Source: Halegenticoccus soli (lineage in GTDB: Archaea > Halobacteriota > Halobacteria > Halobacteriales > Haloferacaceae). Taken from it: a stretch of DNA of 64,000 nt. Position 1 is the stretch's first letter, and each line of letters opens with the position of its first letter. The notes under the pieces were generated by a model. It saw only the letters and a list, made by a program, of their open reading frames with translations. It was not told where the DNA came from and searched no databases. The stretch spans positions 310,001 through 374,000 of the forward strand of contig NZ_PEND01000005.1 of the NCBI RefSeq assembly GCF_002844195.1, written 5' to 3'. Shown piece by piece: positions 63,244-64,000 of this stretch. A program made the translations under genes and the position numbers.

Positions 63244-64000
63244 ATGAAAGAGAACCATAAAAACATCCTGCTAGTTTCTACAGACAGCGTCAGAGCTGAT
63301 TATTGTGGATACTTAAACAAAGAATATAATACTACACCTTTTCTGAATTCCATAAAAAATAAAAGCACGATATTCACAAATGCCGTTTCTCCAGGACCGC
63401 GTACGCCCTCGGCAATGCCTGTAATATTCACCGGAGAACACTATAGATTTACACCGTCCGGGGATGATTTTGGTTCACGATATAAAAGAATTGCGGATCA
63501 TATGCAACGATATGAGACGGTTGCCGAAATGCTTTCGAGACAAGGATATTCTACAGCAGCGTTTACAGCCAATCCATGGACTACTGATGCAACATTATTC
63601 GATCAGTCAATTGATCAGTTCCAGATGATTGGTTCTAAACATCAGCAAATAAAAGAAGATCAAACAGGCAATAAAAACGTTAGTCTCTACGAGAGATTAT
63701 CTCACCTAGGGAATCAATGGCTGAAAAAAACCGACTGGTTCTCCCAATGGCCCGCATTTTATGAAGACATTCGAGCAGCGATTAACCAATTAAAGGAGCC
63801 GTGGTTTATATGGGTTTTTCTCCTTGACACGCACAGTCCCTATATCGTTCCAAAGAAGTTTAGAAACGAAACATCAGGGCTTGCGATGTACTACAGCGCC
63901 ATACGCCACAACTATACAATTATGCGAAATGGCAATCATGATAAACCCCCCCAACACCTCGTATCATGCTTGGAGCGAAGTTATCGTGACTCAATACGGT
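63244..64000 (+). CDS. Alkaline-phosphatase-superfamily enzyme, cut by the window end
   Basis: The first 252 residues of a sulfatase-like protein: KNILLVSTDSVRADYCGYLN (metal Asp14), GPRTPSAMPVIFTGEHYRF with Thr54 at the nucleophile position, TVAEMLSRQGYSTAAFTANP and WFIWVFLLDTHSPYIVPKKF. The C-terminal metal site and tail lie outside the window. It belongs to the operon starting with the small RHH-like gene at 63019. The DNA is AT-rich and codon use differs strongly from the first 50 kb. Confidence 0.85.
   Translation, partial: MKENHKNILLVSTDSVRADYCGYLNKEYNTTPFLNSIKNKSTIFTNAVSPGPRTPSAMPVIFTGEHYRFTPSGDDFGSRYKRIADHMQRYETVAEMLSRQGYSTAAFTANPWTTDATLFDQSIDQFQMIGSKHQQIKEDQTGNKNVSLYERLSHLGNQWLKKTDWFSQWPAFYEDIRAAINQLKEPWFIWVFLLDTHSPYIVPKKFRNETSGLAMYYSAIRHNYTIMRNGNHDKPPQHLVSCLERSYRDSIR

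Overview
The window is chromosomal or megaplasmid DNA of a haloarchaeon (class Halobacteria). The evidence is roughly 65-70% GC over the first 52 kb, very acidic proteins, twin-arginine lipoprotein signals on every binding protein, TATA boxes about 27 nt upstream of start codons (leaderless transcripts), TCP-1/thermosome-type chaperonins, IS1341-type TnpB elements, and pentose-oxidation enzymes of the haloarchaeal Xac type. No rRNA, tRNA, CRISPR array or replication origin was seen. The species cannot be named from the sequence.

Layout. 0.1-8.6 kb: a cupin, a membrane-anchored protein, a D-malate/tartrate-type dehydrogenase and a four-gene sugar ABC transporter whose ATPase gene is separated from the rest by a dead tnpB relic. 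8.7-12.1 kb: two convergent, divergent chaperonin-like genes, one lacking two catalytic aspartates. 13-38.8 kb: a long sugar-acid catabolic region. It holds two IclR regulators, two enolase-superfamily dehydratases, two-component UxaA-type dehydratase genes plus a degenerate paralogue, mannonate dehydratase (UxuA), a DUF1537 kinase with PdxA2 for four-carbon acids, a TRAP transporter, a GntP permease, Lut-type lactate oxidation proteins, and several dehydrogenases. 39-44.8 kb: a Gfo6-like xylose dehydrogenase and a second sugar ABC transporter. 45.8-48.0 kb: two IS1341-type elements inserted head to head. 48.2-52.8 kb: a MATE exporter and the divergent pair xacF/xacE. 53.6-64 kb: a surface-polymer region with three GT4 glycosyltransferases, four alkaline-phosphatase-superfamily ('sulfatase-like') proteins, small partner ORFs and a degenerate prenyl-synthase-like protein. 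From about 58.4 kb base composition drops sharply, which suggests horizontally acquired DNA.

How the genes fit together. Three ABC/TRAP/GntP uptake routes feed hexuronates, aldonates, pentoses and C4 acids to dehydratases (UxuA, UxaA, enolase superfamily), to DUF1537 kinase plus PdxA2 (giving dihydroxyacetone phosphate), and to the last two steps of oxidative pentose degradation (XacE, XacF, giving alpha-ketoglutarate). This looks like use of plant or algal polysaccharide breakdown products.

The most interesting signals are: (1) an RLxxLGYL-like C-terminal tail shared by several phosphatase-superfamily enzymes and by unrelated small ORFs beside them; (2) a 56-60 bp double-hairpin sequence present three times in the IS region, one copy of which splits tnpB so that removing it exactly restores the frame; (3) a chaperonin paralogue with both hydrolytic aspartates replaced by serine; (4) a UxaA pair whose members each lack conserved residues that the other keeps.
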